Assembly: GCA_963784895.1 (NCBI GenBank)
Contig: CAWATM010000016.1
Span: forward strand, 124,001 to 188,000
From: Gaiellasilicea sp963784895
Lineage (GTDB): Bacteria > Actinomycetota > Thermoleophilia > Gaiellales > Gaiellaceae
Direction: 5' to 3'
Length of the DNA: 64,000 nucleotides
The notes under the pieces are model-generated. The model was not told the origin of the DNA and did not search any database. It saw only the letters and a list, made by a program, of their open reading frames with translations. This document shows, in pieces, positions 52,014 to 59,097 of this stretch. The first letter of the stretch is position 1. Every line of letters starts with the position of its first letter. The position numbers and the translations under genes are program-made.

Positions 52014-52039
52014 CAGCCGAACGCCGCCTCCTCTGCGCG

Positions 52040-52045
52040 TAGATT
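52040..52045 (+). promoter_or_regulatory. -10-like element of the methyltransferase
   Basis: TAGATT ends 9 nt before ATG 52055. Confidence 0.45.
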
Positions 52046-52054
52046 GGTGTTGCC

Positions 52055-52741
52055 ATGTCGAGCTGGTACGACTCCTGGGCGGATCGATATGCGGAGTGGT
52101 CGACTGGCGCCAATGCTGACGTCCCGTTCTACGTTGGGCTTGCCCTTGATGCTGACGGGCCACTGGTCGAGCTCGCGGTTGGCAACGGGCGCGTTGCGAT
52201 CCCGGTTGCCCAGGCAACGGGCAGGCGCGTGGTCGGGATTGACTCTTCGCCGGCGATGCTCGCGCAGGCTCGACTGCGCGCGGCTGAGGAGGAAGTCGAG
52301 CTCGACCTGCGTGAAGGAGACATACGGGAGCTTGAAATCGACGAACCGGCGGCCTTGATCTACTGCCCTGGGCGGTCTCTGCTGCATCTGCCCGCCTGGG
52401 CCGATCGTCGCCGCTGCTTCGAGCGGGTCGCGGCGTCGCTTCTGCCGAACGGCCGCTTCGCCTGGAACGCGTTCGCCTTCGACCATCACGTCGCATCCGC
52501 CATGGACGGCCAGCATGCCGACACGCCATTGCCGCACACGAGCCACTACAGCGTCAGCGATAACCGAGTCGACATCACCTTGGACGATGGTGGAACCGGT
52601 TCGCTCTGGTGGGCAACCAAGAACGAATGGCTGGGGCTCCTCGACGTCGCGGGCCTGCGCCTCGAAGCTCTCTATGGCGGATTCGCTGGCGAGCCGCTCC
52701 TCGACAACAGCCCCGAGTACGTCTTCGTGGCCCGTCGCTAA
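52055..52741 (+). CDS. Class I SAM-dependent methyltransferase
   Basis: 228 residues. SAM motif I is LVELAVGNGRVAIPVAQ, then the acidic VVGIDSSPAML and a DIRELEIDEPAALIYCPGR segment. A late beta segment GGTGSLWWATKNEWLGLLDVAG resembles UbiE/Methyltransf_25 proteins. Substrate unknown. Monocistronic. Confidence 0.87.
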   Translation: MSSWYDSWADRYAEWSTGANADVPFYVGLALDADGPLVELAVGNGRVAIPVAQATGRRVVGIDSSPAMLAQARLRAAEEEVELDLREGDIRELEIDEPAALIYCPGRSLLHLPAWADRRRCFERVAASLLPNGRFAWNAFAFDHHVASAMDGQHADTPLPHTSHYSVSDNRVDITLDDGGTGSLWWATKNEWLGLLDVAGLRLEALYGGFAGEPLLDNSPEYVFVARR

Positions 52742-52771
52742 GCGCTCAGCCTGGCCGTCCCGACAGGAGCG

Positions 52772-53173
52772 TCAGGTGGCTGGCAGCTGGCTGTCCCCGT
52801 GGAAGACCGCTTCGACGTTGTTCCCGTCCGGGTCAATGACGAACGCTGCGTAATACCCGGCGTGGTACTGCGGCCGAAGACCCGGCGCGCCGTTGTCGCG
52901 GCCGCCGGCTTCGACAGCGGCGCGGTGGAACTTGTCGACGGTGGCTCGGTCGGCTGCGGCGAAGGCCACATGGACGGGAGCGGCAGGGGGTTCCCCTTCC
53001 TCGATCCAGAAATCTCCGCCGCCCTCGATCGCGAACCCAGGCCCCCGCGAGCTCTCCACTACCTTCACCCCCAACGGCTCGAGGGCCCGCTCGTAGAAGG
53101 TGCGGCTGCGTCTCTCGTCGCGTACTCGCAGGGCCAAGTGGTCGATGAGGGGAAGCGGCACGGCCGGCGACAT
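52772..53173 (-). CDS. VOC-family (glyoxalase-like) protein
   Basis: 133 residues: LIDHLALRVRDERRSRTFYE, GGGDFWIEEGEPP, HVAFAAADRATVDKFHRAA, YYAAFVIDPDGNNVEAVFHG. Two beta-alpha-beta-beta-beta modules with His and Glu ligands as in glyoxalase/dioxygenase-like proteins. Monocistronic and divergent from another VOC gene. Confidence 0.9.
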   Translation of the reverse strand: MSPAVPLPLIDHLALRVRDERRSRTFYERALEPLGVKVVESSRGPGFAIEGGGDFWIEEGEPPAAPVHVAFAAADRATVDKFHRAAVEAGGRDNGAPGLRPQYHAGYYAAFVIDPDGNNVEAVFHGDSQLPAT

Positions 53174-53179
53174 GCCTTG

Positions 53180-53185
53180 ATCCTA
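53180..53185 (-). promoter_or_regulatory. -10-like element of the minus-strand VOC gene
   Basis: TAGGAT on the minus strand, 6 nt before ATG 53173. Confidence 0.5.
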
Positions 53186-53226
53186 GAGCGCGACATCCGG
53201 TTGGCCCGTCGAAGCGACAACAGGAC

Positions 53227-53232
53227 TAGAGT
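53227..53232 (+). promoter_or_regulatory. -10-like element of the plus-strand VOC gene
   Basis: TAGAGT ends 8 nt before GTG 53241. Confidence 0.5.
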
Positions 53233-53240
53233 GGATCCGC

Positions 53241-53678
53241 GTGACGCTTCAACGGATGGACAACGTCGGCATCGTGGTGGAATCCCTCGATGCCGTGATC
53301 TCGTTTTTCGCCGAGCTCGGCCTCGAGCTCGAAGGGCGAGCCACGATCGAAGGAGACTGGGCAGAGCGCGTCACTGGACTGCGCCACATGCGCGTCGAGA
53401 CCGCCATGATGCGCACGCCGGACGGCCACAGCCGACTCGAGATCTCGCGATTTCTCACCCCGCCTGCGATCGCCGATCACCGGAATGCCCCGGTGAACGC
53501 TCTCGGCTACCTCCGCATCATGTTCGCCGTGGAGGACATCGACGAGACGCTCGCTCGGCTCCACCCGCACGGAGCCGAGTTGGTTGGTGAAGTGGCGCAG
53601 TACGAGGATCAGTATCGGCTCTGTTACGTCCGAGGCCCTGAGGGGATCCTCATCGGGCTGGCCCAGCAGATCGGCTAG
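53241..53678 (+). CDS. VOC-family (glyoxalase-like) protein
   Basis: 145 residues: MDNVGIVVESLDAVISFFAE, LELEGRATIEGDWAE, LEISRFLTPPAIADHRNAPV, LGYLRIMFAVEDIDETLARL, RLCYVRGPEGILIGLAQQIG. Metal ligands likely. Not closely similar to the divergent neighbour, so not a recent duplication. Confidence 0.9.
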   Translation: MTLQRMDNVGIVVESLDAVISFFAELGLELEGRATIEGDWAERVTGLRHMRVETAMMRTPDGHSRLEISRFLTPPAIADHRNAPVNALGYLRIMFAVEDIDETLARLHPHGAELVGEVAQYEDQYRLCYVRGPEGILIGLAQQIG

Positions 53679-53778
53679 GGGTTGAACGAGCGACGTCCGC
53701 CGGGGTTGTGTCTCGCGTGCCGCCGCGGCACGGCCTAGGGTCTTGACGTCAAAAACCACGACCACGAGGAGGGATTGC

Positions 53779-54063
53779 GTGTACGCACGCGCAACCACAT
53801 ATCGAGGCGTACCCGAGGATGTCGAGGAAGCGATAGTCCACTGGGAGGACGGCGTCCCTTCGATTCGCGAGTTCTCCGGTAGCCGGGGTGCGTTTCTGCT
53901 CGTCGACCGGTCAGCAGGAACAGGGATCGGCGTCACGCTGTGGGAGAACGCTGAAGCGATGCAAGCAAGCCGCGATCGAGCGGCCGAGCTTCGGCGGCAG
54001 GCTCAAGAGTCAAGCGGCGAGTCGGTACACGAGTACGAGGTCGCCGTCTGGGCGGTCGACTGA
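53779..54063 (+). CDS. ABM-like small protein (dimeric alpha/beta barrel)
   Basis: 94 residues: YARATTYRGVPEDVEEAIVH, GSRGAFLLVDRSAGTGIGVT, LWENAEAMQASRDRAAELR. This resembles antibiotic-biosynthesis-monooxygenase/stress-barrel proteins, though no catalytic residue is proven. GTG 53779 has GGAGG 6-7 nt upstream. TAGGGT near 53724-53731 and TGACGTCA just after it may be promoter and operator. Confidence 0.7.
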   Translation: MYARATTYRGVPEDVEEAIVHWEDGVPSIREFSGSRGAFLLVDRSAGTGIGVTLWENAEAMQASRDRAAELRRQAQESSGESVHEYEVAVWAVD

Positions 54064-54089
54064 TGCCTCTTCGCACGTAGAAGGTGCCG

Positions 54090-54104
54090 TCAGGGGACAT
54101 TCCC
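54090..54104 (+). repeat. Dispersed repeat copy B
   Basis: TCAGGGGACATTCCC in the gap between two convergent genes, 27 bp after the ABM-like stop. Confidence 0.45.
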
Positions 54105-54115
54105 TCGTCGCCGCG

Positions 54116-55061
54116 CTACGGGGTCGCCTGCGGGTGTTGTGTTTCGATGTTTGCGAGCGCGACGTTGGCGGCGGTTCGGGGGAGGTACTCGAACGTCAGG
54201 TAGCGGTCGATGATCCCGTGGCGCTCCGTTCTGACGAGGTTGAAGGTTTCGGGGTCGACGTAGGCGTAGCTCGCGCAGCCGGCGTTGGGATCGAAGCATA
54301 CGGATGGGGCATCGATGCGGATGCGTTCGACCGTGCGTCCGTCGAGCTGCGTTCTGCCTTCGAGGTGTGCGCGCCCCGCGCTGATCGCCTCGCGAAGCTC
54401 CGTCACGGGGTCCGGTGGGCGGCCGCCGGTGCCCAGCGGCCAGATCGCAAGCGTGTTCTGCCCCACAAAGTAGAGCTCCGTTCCCGAGTCGAGGTCGCCG
54501 CCCATCTCTCTGCGTGTCACACCCGCGGGTCCGCATTCGCCAGATCCATTCGGCCAGGCCTTGATCATGCGGAACCTGTGCGGCGGCGTTTGGTCGATCC
54601 AGGCCTCGTGCGGACCGCGTGCAATCCAGGGGGAGACCACGCGAATTTCGCCCGCGCCGGGGGGACCGACCGCGCCGGGCAGAGCCCACTGGCGACTCTA
54701 TGGAGCCCGGACCGCGTGTGATCGTGCAGGCGGGATCAATCGAGCCGAGTCCCGACTCCCACCGCATGTGCAAGATCGTGCCGGCGGGTGCTGTGAGTGC
54801 TGCCTGCGCTCGCTCGAGGAAACCAGGCGAGGTCTTCCAGGAGGTGCTGACGAAGAGCGCGGTGCCGACTGCGGTGGCGAGCGCGGCGAGGGCAAGCACA
54901 GTCCGTCCGGGCCGCCGGCGGACGAGGAGCATGGTCCCCCGTCCATGCCTGTGCTTGCCCTCGATCGCTCCTTGCAGCCGGGCGGCGGCTCGCCGCCGGG
55001 CAGCTTCACTCGGAGCCGCGACTCCGGAACGGAAGTCTGGAAAGCGGTCTAGTTCAGCCAT
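54116..55061 (-). pseudogene. Anti-sigma-like membrane protein, disrupted
   Basis: ATG 55061 opens a frame with a cytoplasmic N-terminus (MAELDRFPDFRSGVAAPSEA), a transmembrane helix (about 52-72, TVLALAALATAVGTALFVS) and an extracytoplasmic part up to GTILHMRWESGLGSIDPACT-ITRGP. The rest of the domain (HEAWIDQTPPHRFRMIKAW to NIETQHPQATP) is in another frame and ends at 54116. An 11-bp repeat, CGGACCGCGTG, lies at 54611 and 54708; removing the 97 bp between copies joins both parts into one 282-residue frame. Starts 8 bp inside the sigma-factor gene, so it is the likely anti-sigma partner. Confidence 0.8.
54611..54718 (+). repeat. 11-bp direct repeats bounding a 97-bp insertion
   Basis: CGGACCGCGTG at 54611-54621 and 54708-54718. 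The unit is 97 bp (3n+1), hence the frameshift. The inserted bases show no terminal inverted repeat. Confidence 0.7.
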
Positions 55062-55641
55062 GGAGATCAGCTCCTGATGTCGCGAGAGGGAAAGCCTCCG
55101 TCTCCGCCGCGAGGACGCGTCGCGCGGTCCGGCGCGCCCGGTGAAGCCACGTGCGCACCGTCCCGACCGGGACATCGAGCGCGAAAGCGATCTCCTCGTA
55201 GCTGAGGTCAGCGAGGGCGTAGAGGAGCAACGCATCCCGCTCTCGCGGGCGCATCGCCGCGAGAGCACGTGCCAGCCGAGCGTCGAGAGCGGAACCGTCG
55301 ACTCGCGCAGCCGCCTCGTCCTCAGAGACGGCCCATTGGTCGACGCCGCTGCGACCGTAGGCCCGTAGCTGTCGCCGCTCTCCCCGCCAGCTGCGGCGGA
55401 GCACGTTCGTCGCGATCCCGTACAGCCACGGCAGAACGCTGCCGCTGGCACGGCAGCTCGCTCGCCGCTCGAATGCGAGCACGAACGTCTCGGCAGCGAG
55501 CTCGTCAGCGAGATCACGTCCGGCACGTCGATGGAGATACCTGTGGACCGAGCCGAAGTGGCGCTCGAAGATCAACTCGAACGCATTCGGCTCGCTCAGC
55601 GAGCGCGTCACGCAATCCGTATCCGACGGAACAGGCTCCAT
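55054..55641 (-). CDS. ECF RNA polymerase sigma factor
   Basis: 195 residues from ATG 55641; a longer frame to 55731 is open but not family-like. Region 2: FELIFERHFGSVHRYLHRR, ADELAAETFVLAFERRA with LPWLYGIATNVLRRSWRGER. Region 4: ALAAMRPRERDALLLYALAD, LSYEEIAFALDVPVGTVRTW, LHRARRTARRVL. Followed by the broken anti-sigma gene with an 8-bp overlap, so sigma activity may be unrestrained in this strain. Confidence 0.9.
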   Translation of the reverse strand: MEPVPSDTDCVTRSLSEPNAFELIFERHFGSVHRYLHRRAGRDLADELAAETFVLAFERRASCRASGSVLPWLYGIATNVLRRSWRGERRQLRAYGRSGVDQWAVSEDEAAARVDGSALDARLARALAAMRPRERDALLLYALADLSYEEIAFALDVPVGTVRTWLHRARRTARRVLAAETEAFPLATSGADLHG

Positions 55642-55801
55642 CACCGTGAATGTGCCCGAAGCCTGCCGTTGAGTTTCACCGGCAGTTGCGACCGTCGTCA
55701 GCAGGACGGGTCGGCGGGCATTCCCGAGCACTGGCCCACTCGCATGACCTCTCGTGGGGCCGAAGTCTCTGCTGCCTGGTTTGATCGGGCGTCGCCCGGA
55801 C

Positions 55802-56266
55802 CTATTGCTCGCCTTCCCAGTACTCGACGGTGGGTCCGGGCCTCGCGAACATGATGTCTTCGTCCTCGACGCCCTTGGCGAGAACCTTTCCGGTGTCGAG
55901 GTACTCGATGATTTCGCCGCGGATCATGGAGGAGAGCATGAGGACGCGAATGGGCGACTCTGTTCGGTTGATGATCTGATGCGCACCGTCCTTGCCTCGC
56001 GGAAAGCAGGCGACGTCACCCTCCTTCAACACCTGCTCACCCTCGGGTGTGCGCAGCGTCGGCTGGCCGCGAAGCACGATCACCCACTCCTCGTTCAGGA
56101 AGTGCGTGTGGTAGGGCCAGAGCCTGTCGCCAGGCCCGACCTCGGACATGGTCGCGCCAAGTAGCTCACCGCCGATGCGTTGGCCGACAAGCGCGCCCTT
56201 GGCGCGCCAGCCCTCCCGATCCCTCGTCCCGTCCCACTCGTCGCTGTTGAGGTTGAAAATCTTCAT
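55802..56266 (-). CDS. Cupin-domain protein
   Basis: 154 residues. Cupin motif 1 is LWPYHTHFLNEEWVIVLRGQ (two His and Glu) and motif 2 is GDVACFPRGKDGAHQIIN. Single-domain metal cupin of unknown substrate. ATG 56266 has GAGG 10 nt upstream and TAGACT at 56297-56292, so it has its own promoter as well as possible read-through from the pseudogene upstream. Confidence 0.85.
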   Translation of the reverse strand: MKIFNLNSDEWDGTRDREGWRAKGALVGQRIGGELLGATMSEVGPGDRLWPYHTHFLNEEWVIVLRGQPTLRTPEGEQVLKEGDVACFPRGKDGAHQIINRTESPIRVLMLSSMIRGEIIEYLDTGKVLAKGVEDEDIMFARPGPTVEYWEGEQ

Positions 56267-56367
56267 TCGATAAGCGCCTCGTCGCCCGAGAAGTCTACGT
56301 CGTGCTTGGTCGGTCAGTCTGCTCGGCTGACATCGCATCCAATCGCATTGAGGCTGGCGCGGCCGAG

Positions 56368-57004
56368 CTAGGAGCTTGAGCGAGCGTAGGCGTCTAGAGC
56401 TTTGCGGATGGCAGTGCGTCCGCCTGTGAGCACCGACGGGCCATGCGCGACCAGGACTCGGTCTATCGGTTGGTCGCGCAGTCGCCCGAGCGACATGAGG
56501 AATGCGACCAGCGTCTCTGGTCACCGGTGACGGCGAGACACGTAGCCCGTCATCGGTGCCAAGGAAGAACTCGGCGACGACGAGCGATCGCTCAGGGACG
56601 ATGTGGAAGGCGACTTGGCCTTCCTCGACTCCCTCGGGAACGAACGTCTCGATCCCCTCGGGAAGCGCAACCAATTCCGGCAGGCCCGCGACGCGCGCTT
56701 TCCCGCGGGGGTGGATCCAGACTGCCGCGTCGTAGCGGGCGGAAACCGCGCGCGTGCTTCGCTCGTGCCACGGAGCGGTCAGCAAGACCACGACCGGACC
56801 ACTCGCATCCCACACGGCACGATCGAACGGCTCCCAGGCAGCGTCATCGAGGTCAGCTCTGATCAGCGGGTCGATCAGCACGTACGCATCGGCCGCTCTC
56901 CAAGTTGCGAAGCCGACCTCCTCCGGCCACTCCGGATTCGGCGTCCAGGCGGGATGCGGAGCCGTCCACCACATCAGCGAGTCGCTCAGTCTCAGCCCAC
57001 GCAC
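56368..57004 (-). pseudogene. MBL-like hydrolase family gene, frameshifted
   Basis: The first part (MWWTAPHPAWTPNPEWPEEV ... LLTAPWHERSTRAVSARYDA ... LRVSPSPVTRD) matches the intact paralogue at 58416. Near 56512 the frame must change to reach LVAFLMSLGRLRDQPIDRVL, VAHGPSVLTGGRTAIRKALD and a TAG at 56370. The span is 637 bp (3n+1), so one base is in excess; without it the protein would have 211 residues. Start GTG 57004, with TACGCT 9 nt upstream. A sequencing error is possible. Confidence 0.75.
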
Positions 57005-57031
57005 TTGGACGCGAGCGTAAACCGATGTCGC

Positions 57032-57058
57032 TCAGGGGGACATTCCCGGACGCCTGGC
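57032..57058 (+). repeat. Dispersed repeat copy C
   Basis: TCAGGGGGACATTCCC followed by GGACGCCTGGC. Shares GACATTCCC with copy B and ATTCCCGGACGC with copy D. Confidence 0.5.
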
Positions 57059-57153
57059 GGCGCCGTCGACCACCTTGATCGCCGTTGCGACCGATGAGAT
57101 CCGCGCCTCCGTGCGGTCGTACCGGAAAGACCACCACGAGAAGGGACGAACCG

Positions 57154-57201
57154 ATGAAACTGACGACGACGCTCGTCTCCGTCGATGGAGCTGCGGCATG
57201 A
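57154..57201 (+). CDS. 15-codon frame before the RibD-like gene, probable remnant
   Basis: ATG 57154 with AAGGGA 8 nt upstream encodes MKLTTTLVSVDGAAA and stops in ATGA overlap with the next gene. The sequence looks like the first strand of a RibD/dihydrofolate-reductase family protein (MxKLxxxxxVSxDG), so it may be the stub of a second copy that now serves as a coupled leader. Confidence 0.45.
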   Translation: MKLTTTLVSVDGAAA

Positions 57202-57797
57202 CCAAGGTGGTCGCAATCATGTCGATGTCTCTCGACGGGTACGTTGCCGACGCGAACGACGGGGTCGCCGAGGTCTTCGACTGGTACTTCTCGGGCGACG
57301 TCGAGGTCCCAACAGCGAGCGCGACATCCGGGATGACGTTCCGCGTCTCGGCGCCGAGCGCCGACCACCTGAGGGGCTTGCAGGCCGAGGTCGGCGCCAT
57401 GCTCACCGGTCGGCGCACGTTCGAGCGCGCCGACGGCTGGGGTGGCCAGCACCCGTGGGGGATTCCCGCTCTTGTCGTCACCCACAACGTGCCCGACGGC
57501 TGGCCGCGGCCCGGCTCGACAGTCGAGTTCGTCACCGATGGCATCGAGAGCGCCGTTGCTCGAGCGAAATCGGCTGCCAGTCCGAAGTCCGTCGGAGTGC
57601 ACGGCGCCCAGACGATCCAGCAGTGCCTGGACGGTGGACTGCTCGACGAGCTCCACATCGATCTGGCGGCCGTGTTGCTCGGCGCAGGCGTGCGGCTGTT
57701 CGACCACCTGGCGAAGACACCGGCCGTCCTCGGGAATCCGACAGTCGTCACGGGTGTGGGTGTGACGCACCTGCGCTATCCCGTGCACACGTCGTAG
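57198..57797 (+). CDS. RibD C-terminal/dihydrofolate reductase family protein
   Basis: 199 residues: VVAIMSMSLDGYVADANDGV, GAMLTGRRTFERADGWGGQH, ALVVTHNVPDGW, SVGVHGAQTIQQCLDGGLLD, ELHIDLAAVLLGAGVRLFDH. NADPH-dependent reductase fold; such stand-alone proteins have unknown substrates. ATG 57198 is reached by coupling from the 15-codon frame. Confidence 0.88.
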   Translation: MTKVVAIMSMSLDGYVADANDGVAEVFDWYFSGDVEVPTASATSGMTFRVSAPSADHLRGLQAEVGAMLTGRRTFERADGWGGQHPWGIPALVVTHNVPDGWPRPGSTVEFVTDGIESAVARAKSAASPKSVGVHGAQTIQQCLDGGLLDELHIDLAAVLLGAGVRLFDHLAKTPAVLGNPTVVTGVGVTHLRYPVHTS

Positions 57798-57867
57798 ACC
57801 TGCTCGGAACCGCATGCCTCGGCGACTCAGCGAGCTCGGCGCGATGGACGCGTCTCACGCCCGGGGC

Positions 57868-57873
57868 TAGAGT
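57868..57873 (+). promoter_or_regulatory. -10-like element of the ATC-start cupin
   Basis: TAGAGT ends 6 nt before ATC 57880. The hexamer begins with an in-frame TAG stop, so no start can lie further upstream. Confidence 0.5.
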
Positions 57874-57879
57874 TACCGC

Positions 57880-58329
57880 ATCGTCGATCAGGGCCGAGCG
57901 GGATACAGCCTCGACGCGAGCGCCGGCGAGCGCTTGTCGTTCGCGGGAGCGATGTTCCTCGTCAAGGCGAGCGCGGAGAGCACGGCCGGCGCCTTCGCGA
58001 TCATCGAGGAGGTCGATCCGCTCGACACGCCGCTTCACGTCCACGCGAACGAGGACGAGCTCTTCTATGTGATCGAGGGAGAGCATGTGTTCAGGGTCGG
58101 GGAGGAGGAGTTTCCGGCCGGCCCCGGCGGGGTGGTGTTCGCGCCGCGGCAGGTACCGCATGCGCACCGACGGCTGGTGCCACGGGTGGGTCGCTTCCTG
58201 ACGATGGTCTCGCCAGCAGGCCTCGAGGGGTTCTTTCGCGAGCTGAGCGCAGCCGAGAATGCTGGAGGAGCCGGGCCGGAGGCGTACGAGAGCGCGTCGA
58301 AGAAGTACGGGATCACCTGGCTCAACTGA
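57880..58329 (+). CDS. Cupin-domain protein, likely ATC start
   Basis: About 149 residues if read from ATC 57880 (I/M-VDQGRAGYSLDASAGERL then SFAGAMFLVKASAESTAG). That N-terminus matches the usual beginning of this cupin group, while the first standard start (TTG 57934) would remove it. The only in-frame codons between the upstream TAG and 57934 that follow the -10 at normal spacing are ATC and GTC. Cupin motifs: HVHANEDELFYVIEGEHVF and PGGVVFAPRQVPHAHR. Metal-binding, function unknown. Confidence 0.75.
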   Translation: MVDQGRAGYSLDASAGERLSFAGAMFLVKASAESTAGAFAIIEEVDPLDTPLHVHANEDELFYVIEGEHVFRVGEEEFPAGPGGVVFAPRQVPHAHRRLVPRVGRFLTMVSPAGLEGFFRELSAAENAGGAGPEAYESASKKYGITWLN

Positions 58330-58334
58330 GGTCG

Positions 58335-58360
58335 TCCAGGTGGGATTCCCGGACGCTGGC
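58335..58360 (+). repeat. Dispersed repeat copy D
   Basis: TCCAGGTGGGATTCCC followed by GGACGCTGGC, 6 bp after the cupin stop. Shares ATTCCCGGACGC with copy C and ACGCTGGC with copy A. Confidence 0.45.
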
Positions 58361-58403
58361 CCCAGGCGGCGAGTACCGCGTCTCCGGTCAGGCGGCGTTT
58401 CAG

Positions 58404-58409
58404 TAGCAT
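58404..58409 (+). promoter_or_regulatory. -10-like element of the MBL-like gene
   Basis: TAGCAT ends 6 nt before GTG 58416. Confidence 0.5.
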
Positions 58410-58415
58410 CGCGCG

Positions 58416-59084
58416 GTGCGCGAGTTGCGTCCCGGCCTGTGGCACTGGCAGGCACCTCATCCGGCTTGGGAGCCGAGCGAGCCGTGGGACCGGAACGTCT
58501 CGTCCTACGCGATCGACGACGGCGAGCGCCTACTCCTGTTCGACCCGCTGGGCGTGCCCGGCGAGCTGGAGGCGCTCGCGGGCGACCGCGAGACGGCGAT
58601 CGTGCTCACCGCCCCGTGGCACGAGCGCGATGCGCAGAGCCTGGTCGAGCGACTGCGCGTGCCGGTCTACACCCCGCTGCCGGACTCCGCGCAGTTCCTG
58701 ATGGAGACGTACGGCCTCACCGCAGAGCAGGCGGGCGACGGCAGTCCCGACGTCGTCTGGCTGCTCCGCGAGCAGAAAGGGGAGGCACGCCCGTACTCGG
58801 CCGGCGACCGACTGCCGTTCGGTGCCGACGTGTTCCCCGGCCACAAGGCGAACGACACCGTACTCTGGGTCGAGAGCCGGCGTGCGGTCGTTTCCGGCGA
58901 CACGCTCGTCGACTTCGGTCAGGGCCTCGAGATCAACGAACGGTGGCTCCGGCCCGGAGTGACGCGCGAGGAGATCGCTGCGGGGCTGCGCCCTCTGCTC
59001 GAGCTGCCGGTCGAGCACGTGCTTGCGACGCACGGCGGGCCGCACGAGCGGGCCGCCCTCGAGCGCGCGTTGTCTCCGTCCTAG
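58416..59084 (+). CDS. MBL-fold-like hydrolase (intact paralogue)
   Basis: 222 residues: LWHWQAPHPAWEPSEPWDRN, ERLLLFDPLGVPGELEAL, IVLTAPWHERDAQSLVERL, DVFPGHKANDTVLWVESRRA, VVSGDTLVDFGQGLEINER, VEHVLATHGGPHERAALERA. The order of motifs is that of metallo-beta-lactamase folds, but the first metal motif is APWHERD instead of HxHxDH, so metal use is uncertain. The pseudogene at 56368-57004 is its relative. Confidence 0.75.
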   Translation: MRELRPGLWHWQAPHPAWEPSEPWDRNVSSYAIDDGERLLLFDPLGVPGELEALAGDRETAIVLTAPWHERDAQSLVERLRVPVYTPLPDSAQFLMETYGLTAEQAGDGSPDVVWLLREQKGEARPYSAGDRLPFGADVFPGHKANDTVLWVESRRAVVSGDTLVDFGQGLEINERWLRPGVTREEIAAGLRPLLELPVEHVLATHGGPHERAALERALSPS

Positions 59085-59097
59085 GCGCGGGTCGACC

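Larger units (their letters stand above)
51648..52054. other. 407-bp stretch without a confident gene
   Basis: Contains the repeat copy at 51988-52013 and the -10 at 52040. A plus-strand stretch 51862-51978 reads HPHEWRPDLSLCRTLIDL and RALTLEEALAMISHRDEDG to a stop, which is protein-like and could be the degraded end of a lost gene, but no start or homologue is visible. Confidence 0.4.
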
